Assembly (NCBI RefSeq): GCF_002261215.1
Contig: NZ_NEVS01000001.1
Coordinates: forward strand, 496,001-560,000
Length of the DNA stretch: 64,000 nucleotides
Direction: 5' to 3'
Origin: Bordetella genomosp. 11
GTDB taxonomy: Bacteria > Pseudomonadota > Gammaproteobacteria > Burkholderiales > Burkholderiaceae_B
Shown here: positions 36,324 through 45,165 of the stretch, one piece after another
Layout of the letters: each line of letters begins with the position of its first letter
Position numbering within the stretch: the first letter of the stretch is position 1
The notes under the pieces: generated by a model
Database searches by the model: none
The model's input: only the letters and a program-made list of their open reading frames with translations
What the model was told of the DNA's origin: nothing
Position numbers and translations under genes: made by a program

Positions 36324-36950
36324 TTGGATACCTTGCTTGCCTTCCTGGCTGCGGCGGCGGCTGCCTACATGTCGACGAACATCGACGGCTTTGCGTTGCT
36401 GCTCGATTTCTTCGGCGACGAAAGCTATCGCGCGGTGGAAATCGCGGTCGGGCAGCTTGCCAGCGTGGCGATCCAGCTGGGCGTTTCAATCGCCATCACG
36501 AATATCGGCCACGTCGCGGAGGCGCCGTTCATAGGCCTGGCCGGTATCGTTCCACTGGTGGCGGGACTCAGGCGCATCGCCGGCAGGCGTAGCGGCGGCG
36601 TCCCGCAAAGTGCGCCGGCAGCCACGCTTCGGCCCAGGGCGCCGCAAGGCAGTGTCGGACGGCTCGCGCTTGTCGTCACCATCGCGACGTGCGGCGCCGT
36701 CGACAACGTACTCGTGTATGCGGGGCTGCTTGCAGGTCACGGCGTGGCGGACCTGGTATATGCATCGATCATCTTCGCGGCACTCACGGCGTCATTGTGC
36801 CTGCTTGCATTCGCTGCGGCACGGTCGCGCGTATCCGTGCCCGGGCTGCGGGCAGTCGCGGCCCGCATCGCGCCGTTCATGACGACCGCCATCGGCGCCG
36901 CGCTACTCATACGCTTCGGTACGTTCGGATGGATCTACGCGCTGGCCTGA
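36324..36950 (+). CDS. CadD-like cadmium-resistance family transporter
   Basis: A 208-residue membrane protein with about five to six hydrophobic segments. It shows the paired Cad-family signatures STNIDGFALLLDFFGDE (about residues 16-32) and ATCGAVDNVLVYAGLLAGHG (about 127-146), each with an Asn-Asp-type pair inside a helix. Family members protect against cadmium or other toxic cations in Gram-positive bacteria. I prefer the TTG start at 36324, because GGGAGAAG lies eight bases before it and the length then equals the family (about 205-210); the ATG at 36282 would add a poorly matching leader. The actual substrate is uncertain. Confidence 0.7.
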   Translation: MDTLLAFLAAAAAAYMSTNIDGFALLLDFFGDESYRAVEIAVGQLASVAIQLGVSIAITNIGHVAEAPFIGLAGIVPLVAGLRRIAGRRSGGVPQSAPAATLRPRAPQGSVGRLALVVTIATCGAVDNVLVYAGLLAGHGVADLVYASIIFAALTASLCLLAFAAARSRVSVPGLRAVAARIAPFMTTAIGAALLIRFGTFGWIYALA

Positions 36951-36983
36951 AGGAATGCACCACGCCGAGACGACCATGCACCA

Positions 36984-37008
36984 CACAACGCCGCCCGGCA
37001 CCGTTGTG
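36984..37008. promoter_or_regulatory. Inverted repeat, possible sigma-54 activator site
   Basis: CACAACG (36984-36990) and its complement CGTTGTG (37002-37008) flank 11 bases. The centre is about 98 bases before the expected start of transcription from the downstream sigma-54 promoter, where enhancer-binding proteins often sit. It could instead be a weak terminator after the CadD-like gene, although no T-tract follows. Confidence 0.35.
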
Positions 37009-37066
37009 GAGCGCGAAACAGCAGGCATAGCCGGGCAGCATCGGTAGGATCAAGGGGAAAGCGTAT

Positions 37067-37082
37067 TGGCACGGGTTTTGCA
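37067..37082 (+). promoter_or_regulatory. Sigma-54 (RpoN) promoter of the sulfate-ester operon
   Basis: TGGCACGGGTTTTGCA fits the RpoN consensus TGGCACG-N4-TTGCA at every fixed position, with GG and GC exactly ten bases apart. It lies 107 bases before the ATG of the binding-protein gene and reads toward it. Confidence 0.78.
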
Positions 37083-37189
37083 TGACTTCTCAGTGCTTGT
37101 AATGACGAGTTATATCCACCGATGTTGTCACTGTCCGGCATGAGCCGCGCGTCGCGCCGTTCATGTCGATCAATCACCAAGGTTGCGTC

Positions 37190-38635
37190 ATGAGAATCAG
37201 AGATTTGATCGGCCATGTGTCACGCAGTGCTATACCCTCCCTGGCCGCGGCAGCGGTATTGATGTACGCAGGCGCCGTGCGTGCGGAAACCATCGAGATT
37301 GGGATCGGGACGCAGGATACGACGACCAATACGGTCACCGGCGGCGTCGTCCTGAAGCAGCTCGGCTTGTTGGAAAAATATCTGCCTCGCACAGGCAAGT
37401 ACAAGGACGTCACCTACCATGTGACGTGGCAGAACGCGACGTCCGGGCCGCCCATCACCAACGGCATGGTCGCAGGAAATCTGCAGATCGGCATGATGGG
37501 GGACTATCCCCTGCTGGTGAACGGTGCCACGGGCCATGCCACCGGCAACGATACGGAGCTGGTCGCGGTAATCGCCTATAACGCCTTCGGCGGTGGCAAT
37601 GGCCTGGTCGTTCCGAAGGATTCTCCCTACTACGATCTCGAGGACCTGAAAGGCAAGCGCGTATCGGTGCCTTTCGGATCCGCAGCGCACGGCATGCTGC
37701 TGGCCGCGCTGCAGAGCCGCCATCTGCCGGCCGACTACTTCGCGCTTGCGAACCAGTCGCCGGAAGTCGGCAGCACCAGCATCCAGGAACATCGGATCGA
37801 CGGCCATGCGGACTTCGTCCCGTTCGCGGAACTGCTGCCTTTTCGCGGCTATGCGCGGAAGATCTTCGACGGTGTGGAGACGGGCCAGCCGACATTCCAC
37901 GGCATCGTCGTGCGCAAGGACTTCGGCCAGAAGTATCCCGAGGTCGTCATAGCCTACATCAAGGCCTTGATGGCCGCCAACGACTGGGTGCGTCAGGATC
38001 CGGTGCGGGCGGCGGAGCAGATCCAGTCGTGGACCAAGGTGGACAAGGAAGTCGTCTACATGTTCCTCGGGCCCGGCGGTATCCATACGCTGGATCCCAC
38101 CATCAAGCCAAGATGGATAGAGGCGCTGAAAGCGGACTACGCCGTGCTTAAGAAGCTGAACATGGTGAAGGACCTGGACATCGACAAATGGGTCAATGAC
38201 TCGTTCGTGCGCCAGGCATTCAAGGAGTCCGGCCTGGATTACGACAAACAGTTGGCCAGTTTCAGCAATTATGCGGTGCAGGGCAGCGACCCGGTGTGTG
38301 GCACGGCTGTCACCGATCCGTCGCAGGCCGGGCAAATCTGGGTGCAAAGCGGATCCATGGTCTCGTTCAGCTCGACCGCTTGCACGCTGCGCGGCGTGAA
38401 CCGGTACCGCGCCCAGGGCAAGGCGCTGAACGCGGTCTACATGACCGACAAGGCGCTGGGCATCAAGGTGTTCGCGAATGACGCCTTTTACACGCATGGC
38501 GGGAGCGATGCGAAGCGCCCGGTCATCGAGGCATATCTGCTGAAGCGCGACGCGGATGCCGGCGCGCAGAAATCGCATGCCAAGGTAATCGGCTACGAGC
38601 AGGCCCTGAAAGCGGTAAGCGCGGAGGGCAACTGA
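37190..38635 (+). CDS. ABC transporter substrate-binding protein, sulfonate/sulfate-ester (NMT1/SsuA-like)
   Basis: Periplasmic binding protein of an ABC importer, 481 residues with the preferred ATG 37190 (AAGG seven bases before; an ATG at 37163 is a weaker alternative). A signal peptide ends near residue 33 (AVRA). The mature start TIEIGIGTQDTTTNTVTGG and the GLVVPKDSPYYDLEDLKGK segment place it in the NMT1/SsuA superfamily, but it is about 150 residues longer than SsuA, as are AtsR-type sulfate-ester binding proteins of Pseudomonas. It heads an operon with permease, ATPase and arylsulfatase genes, so an aryl or alkyl sulfate is the likely ligand. Confidence 0.85.
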   Translation: MRIRDLIGHVSRSAIPSLAAAAVLMYAGAVRAETIEIGIGTQDTTTNTVTGGVVLKQLGLLEKYLPRTGKYKDVTYHVTWQNATSGPPITNGMVAGNLQIGMMGDYPLLVNGATGHATGNDTELVAVIAYNAFGGGNGLVVPKDSPYYDLEDLKGKRVSVPFGSAAHGMLLAALQSRHLPADYFALANQSPEVGSTSIQEHRIDGHADFVPFAELLPFRGYARKIFDGVETGQPTFHGIVVRKDFGQKYPEVVIAYIKALMAANDWVRQDPVRAAEQIQSWTKVDKEVVYMFLGPGGIHTLDPTIKPRWIEALKADYAVLKKLNMVKDLDIDKWVNDSFVRQAFKESGLDYDKQLASFSNYAVQGSDPVCGTAVTDPSQAGQIWVQSGSMVSFSSTACTLRGVNRYRAQGKALNAVYMTDKALGIKVFANDAFYTHGGSDAKRPVIEAYLLKRDADAGAQKSHAKVIGYEQALKAVSAEGN

Positions 38636-38636
38636 T

Positions 38637-39593
38637 ATGGCGCACTCCATCGATCTGGGCTCCGGCGACGATATCCGTTCGTCGGCCAGTCCTGCACAGT
38701 CTTCGCGCGTGCAATCCGACCCGCAGCAGTGCGGCCAGTCCCACACGGACTCGCCTGCCGTTGCGCCGCCCGGGCATCGGCGCGCGGCGACGGTGGCAGT
38801 GGCTTGCGTACGCGCTGTCGTCGTCAGGCTCGCGCTGCCGGCAGTATCTATCGGCATGCTCTTGCTGGTGTGGTACCTGGGTACGCGCTACCGCGTGGAA
38901 TTCTATGTCCGGTTCAAGAACGTACCCACGCCCATGGATGTGTTGCGGGAAGCCGCCAACGTGACGGGGACGAGCGCATATGCGGTCAATGTGCTGAACA
39001 GTCTGCGCCGCATCCTGGTCGGGTTCCTGATCGCGCTGGTGTCCGGTGTGGGATTGGGCCTGCTGATCGGTCGCTATGGCGCCATGCGGCGGCTTTTCAT
39101 GCCCGCCCTGGAGGTGTTGCGGCCCATCCCGGCCATCGCGTGGGTGCCCATGTCCATCATGCTGTGGCCGACGACGGAATCGTCCATCGCGTTCATCACC
39201 TTCATCGGTGCCTTCTATCCAATCCTGCTGAACACGGTGGACGGCGTGGAGTCGCTCGACGGCGTCCTGCTGCGCGCCGGCCGCTGCCTGGGCGCCAGCG
39301 AAGCCCGCCTGTTCTGGTACGTGATCCTTCCCGGCGTCATGCCGAACATCTTCACCGGCCTGGCCGTGGGCATGGGCGTGGCCTGGGTGTCGCTGATCGC
39401 CGCGGAAATGATATCCGGCCAGTACGGTGTGGGCTACTACACATGGGAAGCCTATTCGCTCGTCAATTACCCGGCAATCGTGCTTGGCATGATCACCATC
39501 GGTGCGCTGGGCCTGCTTTGCAGCGGCGCTATCCGCCTGGCCGGGCGCGCCTTGATGCCGTGGCTTGCGTACGCCAAGGGAGCCCGCAAATGA
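38637..39593 (+). CDS. ABC transporter permease, sulfonate/sulfate-ester type
   Basis: A 318-residue inner-membrane permease (BPD_transp_1/SsuC-like). After a polar N-terminal stretch of about 55 residues come six hydrophobic helices with the EAA loop GVESLDGVLLRAGRCLGASE, through which it contacts the ATPase. It begins one base after the binding-protein stop and overlaps the ATPase start by four bases (ATGA), so the three importer genes are translationally linked. Comparable to AtsB of the Pseudomonas sulfate-ester importer; inferred from context. Confidence 0.88.
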   Translation: MAHSIDLGSGDDIRSSASPAQSSRVQSDPQQCGQSHTDSPAVAPPGHRRAATVAVACVRAVVVRLALPAVSIGMLLLVWYLGTRYRVEFYVRFKNVPTPMDVLREAANVTGTSAYAVNVLNSLRRILVGFLIALVSGVGLGLLIGRYGAMRRLFMPALEVLRPIPAIAWVPMSIMLWPTTESSIAFITFIGAFYPILLNTVDGVESLDGVLLRAGRCLGASEARLFWYVILPGVMPNIFTGLAVGMGVAWVSLIAAEMISGQYGVGYYTWEAYSLVNYPAIVLGMITIGALGLLCSGAIRLAGRALMPWLAYAKGARK

Positions 39594-40450
39594 ACGAACC
39601 GGACAAGGGCAGTATCGAGTGCCGCGATATCGCGGTGGTGTTCGGATCGGGAGACGCGCGAACCGAAGCCGTCCGCGATGTCTCGCTGACGGTCGCGCCG
39701 AACGAGTTCGTGTCGTTGATCGGTCCTTCGGGATGCGGCAAGTCCACATTGCTGAGCATCGTCGCGGGCTTCACTCAGCCGACCCGCGGCACGGCCACGC
39801 TGGATGGCGTGAGGATCAGGAAGCCGGGCGCCGAGCGCGGCGTCGTGTTCCAGCAATACTCGCTGTTCCCCTGGCTGCGCGTGCGCCAGAACGTCGAGTT
39901 CGGCCTGAAGATGGCCGGCGTGCACCGCAGCCGGCGCGAGGCCACCGCGCGCACTTTGCTGGGGCTGGCGGGACTGTTGGCCTTCGAGAATCACTATCCG
40001 GACCAGCTTTCGGGCGGCATGAAGCAGCGTATCGGCATTGTCCGCGCCCTGGCCGCCAATCCGCGGGTATTGCTGATGGACGAGCCGTTCGGGGCACTGG
40101 ACACGCAGACGCGCACCGTCATGCAGGAGATCCTGACCAACATGTGGCAGCGATTCCGGCTGTCCGTACTGTTCATCACGCACGACATCGAGGAAGCGGT
40201 CTTCCTGTCGGACCGCATCTACGTGATGACGGCCCGGCCGGGCCGTATCAAGGCCGAGATTGCCGTTCCCTTGCCGCGGCCGCGCACTCCAGCGATGTTC
40301 GACACGCCCGAGTTCGTCGGGCTGGTGCACCGCCTGAAGGGCCTGATCCGCGAAGAGTCGCTGGCCGCGATGGGCCCGGAGCTGAAAGTGGGCGGCATCG
40401 AGGGCTTCAGCATGGAGATGGGCCCGAACGGCGTCAACGAGATGCTGTGA
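39590..40450 (+). CDS. ABC transporter ATP-binding protein, sulfonate/sulfate-ester type
   Basis: A 286-residue importer ATPase of the SsuB/TauB class. All motifs are present: Walker A GPSGCGKST (about residues 46-54), Q-loop in VFQQYSLFPWL, signature LSGGMKQR, Walker B LLMDEPFGALD and switch His in FITHDIEEAV. It has a C-terminal extension of about 30 residues (GPELKVGGIEGFSMEMGPNG) past the usual end. Third gene of the importer operon; the arylsulfatase gene starts 75 bases later. Confidence 0.93.
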   Translation: MNEPDKGSIECRDIAVVFGSGDARTEAVRDVSLTVAPNEFVSLIGPSGCGKSTLLSIVAGFTQPTRGTATLDGVRIRKPGAERGVVFQQYSLFPWLRVRQNVEFGLKMAGVHRSRREATARTLLGLAGLLAFENHYPDQLSGGMKQRIGIVRALAANPRVLLMDEPFGALDTQTRTVMQEILTNMWQRFRLSVLFITHDIEEAVFLSDRIYVMTARPGRIKAEIAVPLPRPRTPAMFDTPEFVGLVHRLKGLIREESLAAMGPELKVGGIEGFSMEMGPNGVNEML

Positions 40451-40525
40451 GCCGCGCGCGTCCTGAATGAATCCGTTTCCCTACCGAGAGCAAAGCAGCG
40501 CTCTCAACTTCAATGGAGTTTTACG

Positions 40526-41893
40526 ATGAGCAAGAAACCCAACATCCTGTTCTTTCACGTCGATAACCTCGGCATGGGCGAACTCGGGTGCTATGGCGGC
40601 GGGAAATTGCGGGGCGCGGACACCAAGCGCATCGACGCGTTCTGCAAAGAGGGCACCAAGCTGACCCATTATGTGGTGGAACCGCAGTGCACGCCGACGC
40701 GTTCGGCGCTGATGACCGGCCGCTATCCGATCCGGTCCGGCAACCACACGATCGCGCTGGGCGGCAATGGCGGCGGCCTGGTTACCTGGGAAATCACGAT
40801 CGCGGAATTGCTGGCCAAGGGCGGATACAAGTCTTCGTGCCTGGGCAAATGGCACATCGGCGCGGAAGACGGACGTTTCCCCACCGATCACGGATTCGAC
40901 GAGTGGTACGGGCCGCTGCGCACGTATGACGAATGCATGTGGCTGGAAGACCCGCATTATGTTCCCGAGCGGGATGGTTATTCGCATATGCACGAAGGCT
41001 TCAAGGGCAAGGGCACCAGGCCGCTGCTGGATGAACAGCTGACCATGGAGACCAAGAAGACCTGCGACCTGGAATACCAGCGGCGCGGCATCGACTTTAT
41101 GCGGCGCTGCGTGCGCGACGATGAGCCTTTCTTCCTGTACTTCAACCATTCGCTGATGCACTTCCCGATGTCGCCGCGCGACGAGTTCGTCGGCAAAAGC
41201 ACGAACGGCGACTGGGGCGATTGCCTGCTGATGCTGGATCACGACTTCGGCGTGCTGCTGGACGAGCTGGACCGCCTTGGCGTGGCCGACGATACCATCG
41301 TCATCCTGTGCGGCGACAATGGCGCCGAGGATCATCTTGCCGGTCGCGGCACCGGCGGCTTCTTCGACGGTTCGTATTTCAGTTCGGCGGAAGGCGGCAT
41401 CCGCACGCCGCTGTTGGCTCGCTGGCCCGGCCGCATCCCCGCGGGAGTCGAAAGCAATGAAATGGTGCACGTCACGGATATGTTCACGACACTGCTGAAG
41501 TTCGCGGGCGGCGACATTCCGCAGGACCGCATCGTCGACGGCAGGGACCAGACGGCGTTCTTCCTGGGTGAACAGGAGCAATCCAACCGTGACCATTGCA
41601 TGGTCTGGCTCAAGGACGAGCTGCACGCCGTCAAGTGGAAGGATTTCAAGATCAACTTCAAGCGCCAGCAGCATTTCCATGATCCGGAGCTGCCGCTGGG
41701 CTTCGCGCGCATTACCCACCTTCAGGAGGATCCCAAGGAACGCGAGGCGGTCAATCAGCGCTACGTCCGCTGGTGGGTCATGCAGCATGCCCACCGGGTC
41801 GTGCGCGAGTTCGAGGACAGCGTGAAGCGCGAGGAACTCATCCCGCCGGGTTCGGCGTTGGACTTCGTGCCGAAATCCGAGCTAAGGGGCTAG
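40526..41893 (+). CDS. Cytoplasmic arylsulfatase (formylglycine type)
   Basis: A 455-residue type I sulfatase that hydrolyses sulfate esters to free sulfate and an alcohol or phenol. The modification motif CTPTR (Cys55, fitting C-x-P-x-R) lies in QCTPTRSALMTGRYP; Cys55 must be turned into formylglycine for activity. Calcium ligands are seen at Asp13-Asn14 (HVDNLGMGELG) and in ILCGDNGAEDH. There is no signal peptide, so it acts in the cytoplasm on esters brought in by the adjacent ABC importer. AATGGAG precedes the start. The formylglycine-generating enzyme is the next gene. Confidence 0.92.
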   Translation: MSKKPNILFFHVDNLGMGELGCYGGGKLRGADTKRIDAFCKEGTKLTHYVVEPQCTPTRSALMTGRYPIRSGNHTIALGGNGGGLVTWEITIAELLAKGGYKSSCLGKWHIGAEDGRFPTDHGFDEWYGPLRTYDECMWLEDPHYVPERDGYSHMHEGFKGKGTRPLLDEQLTMETKKTCDLEYQRRGIDFMRRCVRDDEPFFLYFNHSLMHFPMSPRDEFVGKSTNGDWGDCLLMLDHDFGVLLDELDRLGVADDTIVILCGDNGAEDHLAGRGTGGFFDGSYFSSAEGGIRTPLLARWPGRIPAGVESNEMVHVTDMFTTLLKFAGGDIPQDRIVDGRDQTAFFLGEQEQSNRDHCMVWLKDELHAVKWKDFKINFKRQQHFHDPELPLGFARITHLQEDPKEREAVNQRYVRWWVMQHAHRVVREFEDSVKREELIPPGSALDFVPKSELRG

Positions 41894-41897
41894 GCCC

Positions 41898-42878
41898 ATG
41901 GACGCGCCAATGACCGACTCGTCCGTTCAGAAACGTGCTTGCTGCTGCGCCTCGGGCCAGGGCAAGCCGCGGGTCCCTCCGGCGGAATCGCCCGGCACCG
42001 AAGGTATGGTGTGGATAAAGGGGCGTGATTTCACGATGGGATCCGATGTTTTCTATCGGGAAGAACGTCCGGCACGGCGCGTTACCGCCCCCGACTTCTG
42101 GATGGATGCCCATCCCGTGACGAATGCGCAGTTCCGCGCATTCGTCGATGCCACGGGTTATCTCACGCTCGCAGAGCGCGCGCCCGATCCCTCGCTGTAT
42201 CCGGACGCGGACCCCGACCTGCTGGTTCCCGGTTCGCTGGTGTTTACGCAACCGGCCGCACCGGTTCCGCTGCGCGACCACCGTTTGTGGTGGGCTTATG
42301 TGCCCGGCGCGAGCTGGCGGCATCCTCAGGGCCCGGACAGCGGCCTGACGGGCCTGGAGGATCATCCGGTGGTACACGTCTCCTTCGCCGATGCAAGCGC
42401 GTATGCGGCATGGGCAGGCAAGGCGCTGCCCACCGAAATCGAATGGGAGTTCGCCGCCCGCGGGGGGCTGGAAGGCGCGGCGTATCCCTGGGGTGATGAA
42501 TTCGACCCGGAAGGGCGACACATGGCGAATACCTGGCAGGGGGAGTTTCCGTGGCAGAATTCGGCCTCCGACGGCTATGAGCGGACGTCGCCGGTGATGT
42601 CCTATCCGGCCAACGGGTATGGCCTGTTCGATGTGGCGGGCAATGTGTGGGAATGGACGACAACGCCGTACGGCAGCCCGCCGGGCGTGGCAGAGACGAA
42701 GTCCTGCTGCATACCGGCTTCCGCTTCGAACGATCCCGCCGCGCGCCAGGTCGTCAAGGGCGGATCCCACTTGTGCGCGCCAAGCTATTGCTTGCGTTTC
42801 CGGCCGGCGGCGCGCCAGGGCCAGACGCTGGACACGTCCACCAGCCATATCGGTTTTCGCTGCGTGCTGCGGCCATGA
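41898..42878 (+). CDS. Formylglycine-generating enzyme (SUMF1/FGE family)
   Basis: Oxidises the active-site Cys of the neighbouring sulfatase to formylglycine. The 326-residue protein has the FGE-sulfatase fold: GMVWIKGRDFTMGSD near residue 36, YRPARR-type entry, LPTEIEWEFAARGGLEGAAY, and both catalytic cysteines, Cys293 and Cys298, in GGSHLCAPSYCLRFR, the pattern of true copper-dependent FGEs and not of the wider domain family that lacks them. It lacks a signal peptide, so it is cytoplasmic like its client. The start lies four bases after the sulfatase stop. A short Cys-rich segment (RACCCASG) near residue 13 is odd. Confidence 0.93.
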   Translation: MDAPMTDSSVQKRACCCASGQGKPRVPPAESPGTEGMVWIKGRDFTMGSDVFYREERPARRVTAPDFWMDAHPVTNAQFRAFVDATGYLTLAERAPDPSLYPDADPDLLVPGSLVFTQPAAPVPLRDHRLWWAYVPGASWRHPQGPDSGLTGLEDHPVVHVSFADASAYAAWAGKALPTEIEWEFAARGGLEGAAYPWGDEFDPEGRHMANTWQGEFPWQNSASDGYERTSPVMSYPANGYGLFDVAGNVWEWTTTPYGSPPGVAETKSCCIPASASNDPAARQVVKGGSHLCAPSYCLRFRPAARQGQTLDTSTSHIGFRCVLRP

Positions 42879-42963
42879 CGTGGGTGGCGCCTTCGGGTGT
42901 CTGTCCGGGGCGCCTTCCCGCGATACGCGCCGTGCAGTCTTTCTACTCTATGAGTTCCGTGAC

Positions 42964-44466
42964 ATGACGAATCCTGTTGATGGGAGCAATAACCTGCCGT
43001 GCCGGCCGGGAATTTCGCTCGGCTCGCCGCCAGCCAGCTTCACGCGAGAGATCCTTGCCGGCGTGGTAACGAGCCTGGCGCTGATTCCTGAAGTCATCTC
43101 GTTTTCATTCATTTCGGGCGTGGAGCCACGTGCCGCGCTGTTCGCTTCGGTCGTGCTGCTGGTCGTCACGTCGCTGTTGGGCGGGCGACCGGCGATGGTC
43201 ACCGCCGCCGCCGGTTCGGTCGCGCTTGTCATCGGCCCGATGGTCAACGCGCATGGCGCCGGCTACATCCTGCCCGCGGTCCTCCTGGCGGGGATGATCC
43301 AGGTCGCTTTCGGCTTGCTGGGGCTGGCGCGCATCGCGCGTTTCATTCCGCGCTCGGTCATGCTGGGCTTCGTCAATGCCTTGGGTATCCTCATCTTCTG
43401 CGCCCAGGTGCCCCATATCGTCGACAAACCCATCCCGGTCTACATACTGTTCGCGGTCACCGTGCTGATCGTGCTGATCGCGCCGCGCTTCAGCCGAGTC
43501 GTTCCATCGCCGCTCATCGCGATCGTCGTCGCTACCGGGTTGGCCGTTTCCCTGCATTGGAGCGTGCCGACGGTGGGGGCGGCCGGCTCCGCCGCCGCCG
43601 GGCTGCCGGGCTTGACCGCCTGGACGGTTCCGTTCGATCTGGAAACCTTGAAGATCGTATGGCAGACAGCGCTCAGCGTGGCCTTCGTGGGCCTGCTCGA
43701 AACCCTGTTGACGGCGAAGCTGGTCGACGAAATGACCGATAGCCGATCGCGCAAGTCCCGGGAGTCGTGGGCGCTGGGGTTGGGCAACCTCTGCGCCGGG
43801 GCGTTCGGCGGTATCGCCGGTTGCGCCATGATCGGCCAGACGGTCGTCAATGTCGGGATCGGCGGCGCGCGGACCCGCATTTCCACGCTGGCGGCCGCGG
43901 GCACGCTTCTGCTGTTGATCACCGTGTTGAGCTCCGTGATGGCGCGCATCCCGATGGTGGCGCTGGCCGCGGTCATGATGATCGTGGCCGTGAAAACGGT
44001 CGACTGGCACAGCGTGCGGCCCGCCACGCTCAAGCGCATGCCCTGGATGGAGACGTCGGTGATGGTGCTGTCCGTCGGCCTGACCGTCTATACGGGCAAC
44101 CTGGCACTGGGCGTGGTCGGCGGCGTGCTATTGGCGACCGTATTGTTCGCGCGCCGCGCGGCGCACGTCATACGCACGATCCGCACGGTCAGCCCGGATG
44201 GCCGCAGCGTGTGCTACGAAGTCCGTGGTCCCTTGTTCTTCGGCAGCAGCAACGACCTGGTGGAGTGCTTCCTCTACACCACCGACCCGCACGACGTGAC
44301 GATCGATTTCTCCAAATCGCAGATCCTGGATGCGTCCACCGTGGCGGCGCTCGATTCGGTCGAGGTGAAGTACCGGCAGCACGGCACGGCCGTGCGTTTC
44401 ACCGGACTGGACGAAGCCAGCGAAGCTTTCCATGCCAGGCTGAGCGGGAACCTGAACGTCAACTGA
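42964..44466 (+). CDS. SulP-family anion transporter with STAS domain
   Basis: A 500-residue SLC26/SulP transporter. ATG 42964 is chosen because it gives the usual short N-terminus before the first helices (EILAGVVTSLALIPEVISFS); frames further upstream overlap the FGE gene. It has about ten to twelve hydrophobic helices and a C-terminal STAS domain (about residues 405-495) with VTIDFSKSQILDASTVAALD. SulP proteins move sulfate, bicarbonate or organic anions. At the end of the sulfate-ester operon (85 bases after FGE) it may handle the released sulfate, but bicarbonate or another anion is possible. Confidence 0.88.
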   Translation: MTNPVDGSNNLPCRPGISLGSPPASFTREILAGVVTSLALIPEVISFSFISGVEPRAALFASVVLLVVTSLLGGRPAMVTAAAGSVALVIGPMVNAHGAGYILPAVLLAGMIQVAFGLLGLARIARFIPRSVMLGFVNALGILIFCAQVPHIVDKPIPVYILFAVTVLIVLIAPRFSRVVPSPLIAIVVATGLAVSLHWSVPTVGAAGSAAAGLPGLTAWTVPFDLETLKIVWQTALSVAFVGLLETLLTAKLVDEMTDSRSRKSRESWALGLGNLCAGAFGGIAGCAMIGQTVVNVGIGGARTRISTLAAAGTLLLLITVLSSVMARIPMVALAAVMMIVAVKTVDWHSVRPATLKRMPWMETSVMVLSVGLTVYTGNLALGVVGGVLLATVLFARRAAHVIRTIRTVSPDGRSVCYEVRGPLFFGSSNDLVECFLYTTDPHDVTIDFSKSQILDASTVAALDSVEVKYRQHGTAVRFTGLDEASEAFHARLSGNLNVN

Positions 44467-44631
44467 TGCGGCACGATGTGCCGTCATGCATTGCCTTCTC
44501 CGGAACGGGCGGAAATGACCAGGGTCGTGCCCGGCAGAGGCGGTTGCCGATGCTGGAGCGCCAGTGTGACCGGGCCTGTGTCGGCGCGTCGTATCGCCTC
44601 GAGTGCCCCCAGGAGGCCGGCATACGGGCGG

Positions 44632-45165
44632 TCAACGCGCCACGGGCACGCGCTCGTACACCACGAAGTCGTATTCGTAGCCGTTTTCCGCCGGCTGCGG
44701 TTGCCGAGACGATTCGCGCCAGCGGAACGAAGGCAACAGCGGGAACCAGGCGTCGCCGTCGATGTCCGCCTTGATTTCCGTTGCGACGATGCGGTCTGCG
44801 TGATCGAGCACGGCGCTGAAGATCTGCGCGCCGCCGATGATGAACACTTCGTCCGTGGCGCCGGCCGCACGCAGCGCGGCGTCGATATCCGGCACCACGG
44901 TGGCGCCTTCGGCCGCATAGCCCGGGCTGCGCGTGATGACGATGTTGGTCCGCCCGGGTAGCGGCCGACCCAGCGATTCCCAGGTCTTGCGTCCCATCAC
45001 GATCGGATGGCCCAGTGTCGTGCGCTTGAAATGCGCCAGGTCGCCCGGCAATTTCCACGGCAGGCCGTTGTCGCGGCCGATAACGCGGTTACGGGAATAA
45101 GCGACGACCAGCGTCAGTCGCGGGGAAGCACCGGCTTCGGCCAGCCGGGAAGCGGGTACGCTCAT
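44632..45165 (-). CDS. folA: Dihydrofolate reductase
   Basis: Reduces dihydrofolate to tetrahydrofolate with NADPH. The 177-residue protein has the [20 protein letters not shown] active-site loop with the catalytic Asp, [16 protein letters not shown] for cofactor binding, and IIGGAQIF near residue 117. It begins in a four-base ATGA overlap with the thyA stop, so the two are translationally coupled; the pair recycles the dihydrofolate that ThyA produces. A 14-residue N-terminal extension before the first strand is longer than in E. coli. Confidence 0.96.
   Translation of the reverse strand: MSVPASRLAEAGASPRLTLVVAYSRNRVIGRDNGLPWKLPGDLAHFKRTTLGHPIVMGRKTWESLGRPLPGRTNIVITRSPGYAAEGATVVPDIDAALRAAGATDEVFIIGGAQIFSAVLDHADRIVATEIKADIDGDAWFPLLPSFRWRESSRQPQPAENGYEYDFVVYERVPVAR

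Noticed and set aside
44484..44918. Minus-strand frame of 144 codons overlapping the end of folA and the gap to the SulP gene
   Set aside because: Its first part is folA in another frame and the rest has no recognisable motif; the 165-base gap 44467-44631 holds nothing I can support.
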